Virus record (IMG/VR): IMGVR_UViG_3300017776_000220
Location: 1 to 22,376 of that record
Length of the DNA: 22,376 nucleotides
Strand: one strand, 5' to 3'
DNA from: a virus
Within the stretch, counting starts at the first letter, position 1, and the number at the start of each line of letters is the position of its first letter. The position numbers and the translations under genes were made by a program. Under the pieces are notes generated by a model. The model saw nothing but the letters and a program-made list of their open reading frames with translations, searched no databases and was not told the DNA's origin. Shown piece by piece: positions 21,543 through 22,376 of this stretch.

Positions 21543-22052
21543 TTAAGCGTCAGCAAATGGTGTTACTATAGTTCCTGATCCTATTAACAATGAATTGTGA
21601 ACAAGATAAGTAGCTGAATCAATAGCTGTTACTTGTACAACACTTCCAACAATACCACCTTTGGTTGTACCATTTAAAGTCATGACATCATTAGTCGCCG
21701 CTGGAACGAAAGCTTTCTTTGTGCTGTCATCAATAGCTATAATTACTGCACCTTTAAACTTATCTGTGCCATCAGTTTTGATGTCAAGATCAGAAGCCAG
21801 TGTTTCAATATAGAAAAAGAATGAAGCACCAATGTTGTTAGCTTGGTTTGGGTCTGTAGGATCACTTGGAGTTGTTGCTGAGATAGAAGGCAAAGTAAAT
21901 TTACCGTCTGCATCGTTACACAACAAGATTTTTCCTGCATGTGCATCTACTGTTAATGTAGTATCTGCGGTTAAAGAAACAGAGTTATTAACCCCTGCTG
22001 AAATAAATCCTGCCAATGATTTGACTGGACCTGAAAAAGTTGATTTAGCCAT
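21543..22052 (-). CDS. Beta-rich structural protein, probable capsid decoration
   Basis: 169 residues; AGGAG lies 7 nt before the ATG at 22052, first gene after the late promoter. MAKSTFSGPVKSLAGFISAG is a start common to marine phage structural proteins. The rest is Thr/Asp/Gly/Ala-rich beta sheet (TADTTLTVDAHAGKILLCND). It lies right after the presumed capsid terminator, the usual place for a head decoration protein. Confidence 0.68.
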   Translation of the reverse strand: MAKSTFSGPVKSLAGFISAGVNNSVSLTADTTLTVDAHAGKILLCNDADGKFTLPSISATTPSDPTDPNQANNIGASFFFYIETLASDLDIKTDGTDKFKGAVIIAIDDSTKKAFVPAATNDVMTLNGTTKGGIVGSVVQVTAIDSATYLVHNSLLIGSGTIVTPFADA

Positions 22053-22137
22053 TATTTGCTCCTAACTAAATATGTTGCACCATCTTGGAGTAAGTCTGCC
22101 GAATCAGTTGGGGCAACGAGTTACCTCGGTTTAGATA

Positions 22138-22166
22138 ACTATACTCTTTATCAACCAAGGTCTCAA
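22138..22166 (-). promoter_or_regulatory. Late operon promoter, sigma70-like
   Basis: Minus strand -35 TTGAGA (22161-22166), 17-bp spacer, -10 TATAGT (22138-22143), each one base from consensus. It lies between the 55-codon ORF and the first late gene, with a leader of ~80 nt. The leader has CGAG-GTAA-CTCG (a GNRA-type loop) and GTTG-CCC-CAAC stems. It lacks the AAGTGTT motif of the early promoters. Confidence 0.7.
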
Positions 22167-22169
22167 GAT

Positions 22170-22337
22170 TTACTTAGTTAGTTTTTTTATGGCTTCTTCT
22201 AGGTGTTTGAAGGCTTCGTAGATGTGACCGTATATTTCTTTGTTCTGATCGTTTTTGATTGAGTCTTGTAAAAATACATGACCAACAGTTTCTAACATGC
22301 CTTTGGCTTTGATTAATAGTTCTAGGTAATATCTCAT
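22170..22337 (-). CDS. Hypothetical 55-residue protein
   Basis: Frame from the ATG at 22337 to TAA at 22170-22172, reading MRYYLELLIKAKGMLETVGH and ending AFKHLEEAIKKLTK: a plausible small helical protein. It begins 16 nt after the T run of a terminator and shows no clear Shine-Dalgarno. It fills most of the space between terminator and late promoter. Moderate confidence as a gene. Confidence 0.5.
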   Translation of the reverse strand: MRYYLELLIKAKGMLETVGHVFLQDSIKNDQNKEIYGHIYEAFKHLEEAIKKLTK

Positions 22338-22353
22338 AACAAAATTTTAGCAC

Positions 22354-22376
22354 AAAAAAAGGGAGCCGAAGCTCCC
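22354..22376 (-). terminator. Intrinsic terminator at the right edge
   Basis: On the minus strand GGGAGC-TTCG-GCTCCC followed by seven T (22354-22360): a 6-bp GC-rich stem, UUCG loop and clean T run. The stem reaches the window edge, so it may be longer. It probably ends transcription of a gene to the right, likely the major capsid gene. Confidence 0.88.

Noticed and set aside
22053-22140. Possible tRNA in the late leader
   Set aside because: Short stems are present but no acceptor stem, T-loop sequence or anticodon arm could be assembled.
1-22376. Lysogeny genes or CRISPR array
   Set aside because: No integrase, excisionase or regularly spaced direct repeats; the only tandem repeats are 10-bp operator pairs and the coding 33-bp KG units.

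Overview
The window looks like part of a lytic, AT-rich, double-stranded DNA tailed phage of podovirus type, most like the uncultured marine podoviruses (uvMED / HTVC010P-like pelagiphage relatives). That placement rests on recalled protein families, not a database search: a P22 gp10-like packaged-DNA stabilisation protein, a gp4-like connector protein, a small zinc-ribbon virion protein, DUF5872/DUF6321-type small basic proteins and long internal virion proteins, in the order usual for marine podoviruses. No integrase, excisionase, tRNA, CRISPR array or insertion sequence is visible. Portal, terminase and major capsid genes are not here and probably lie beyond the right edge, upstream in the late transcription direction.

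Layout. (1) 1-1732, minus: a primase-helicase (Toprim plus VapE/VirE-type P-loop domain) cut by the left edge. (2) 1839-4202, plus: a DNA-processing operon with an SSB-like protein ending in an acidic IPF tail, a RecE-like PD-(D/E)XK exonuclease, a small unknown protein and a second PDDEXK-like nuclease. (3) 6522 down to 4199, minus: two early operons of small unknown proteins, one with a zinc-ribbon motif. Several overlapping genes here are under 60 codons and easily missed. (4) 6700-7123, plus: two small ribbon-helix-helix-like proteins. (5) 22052 down to 7125, minus: a nearly gapless late operon. It starts with two decoration-like proteins, then four small basic proteins, connector and tail-adaptor proteins, a Rossmann/DUF115-like protein, the stabilisation protein, and four large internal or injection-type proteins. 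(6) 22170-22376, minus: a 55-codon ORF and a strong intrinsic terminator that probably ends the upstream capsid transcript.

Regulation. The most interesting signal is a promoter family. Three early promoters (near 5340-5382, 6558-6602 and 6627-6660) have the motif AAGTGTT fused to the -35 hexamer. In the two minus-strand ones the motif is doubled exactly 10 bp apart. The divergent pair is separated only by these motifs, and its plus-strand arm encodes the two ribbon-helix-helix-like proteins, which suggests a self-contained, autoregulated early switch. The late operon has a different promoter (TTGAGA-17-TATAGT) without the motif.

Junctions within the operons are mostly TAATG, ATGA or 1-4 nt spacings, so translational coupling is probably general. 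Gene starts were chosen from Shine-Dalgarno sequences where one is visible; places where none is visible are noted.
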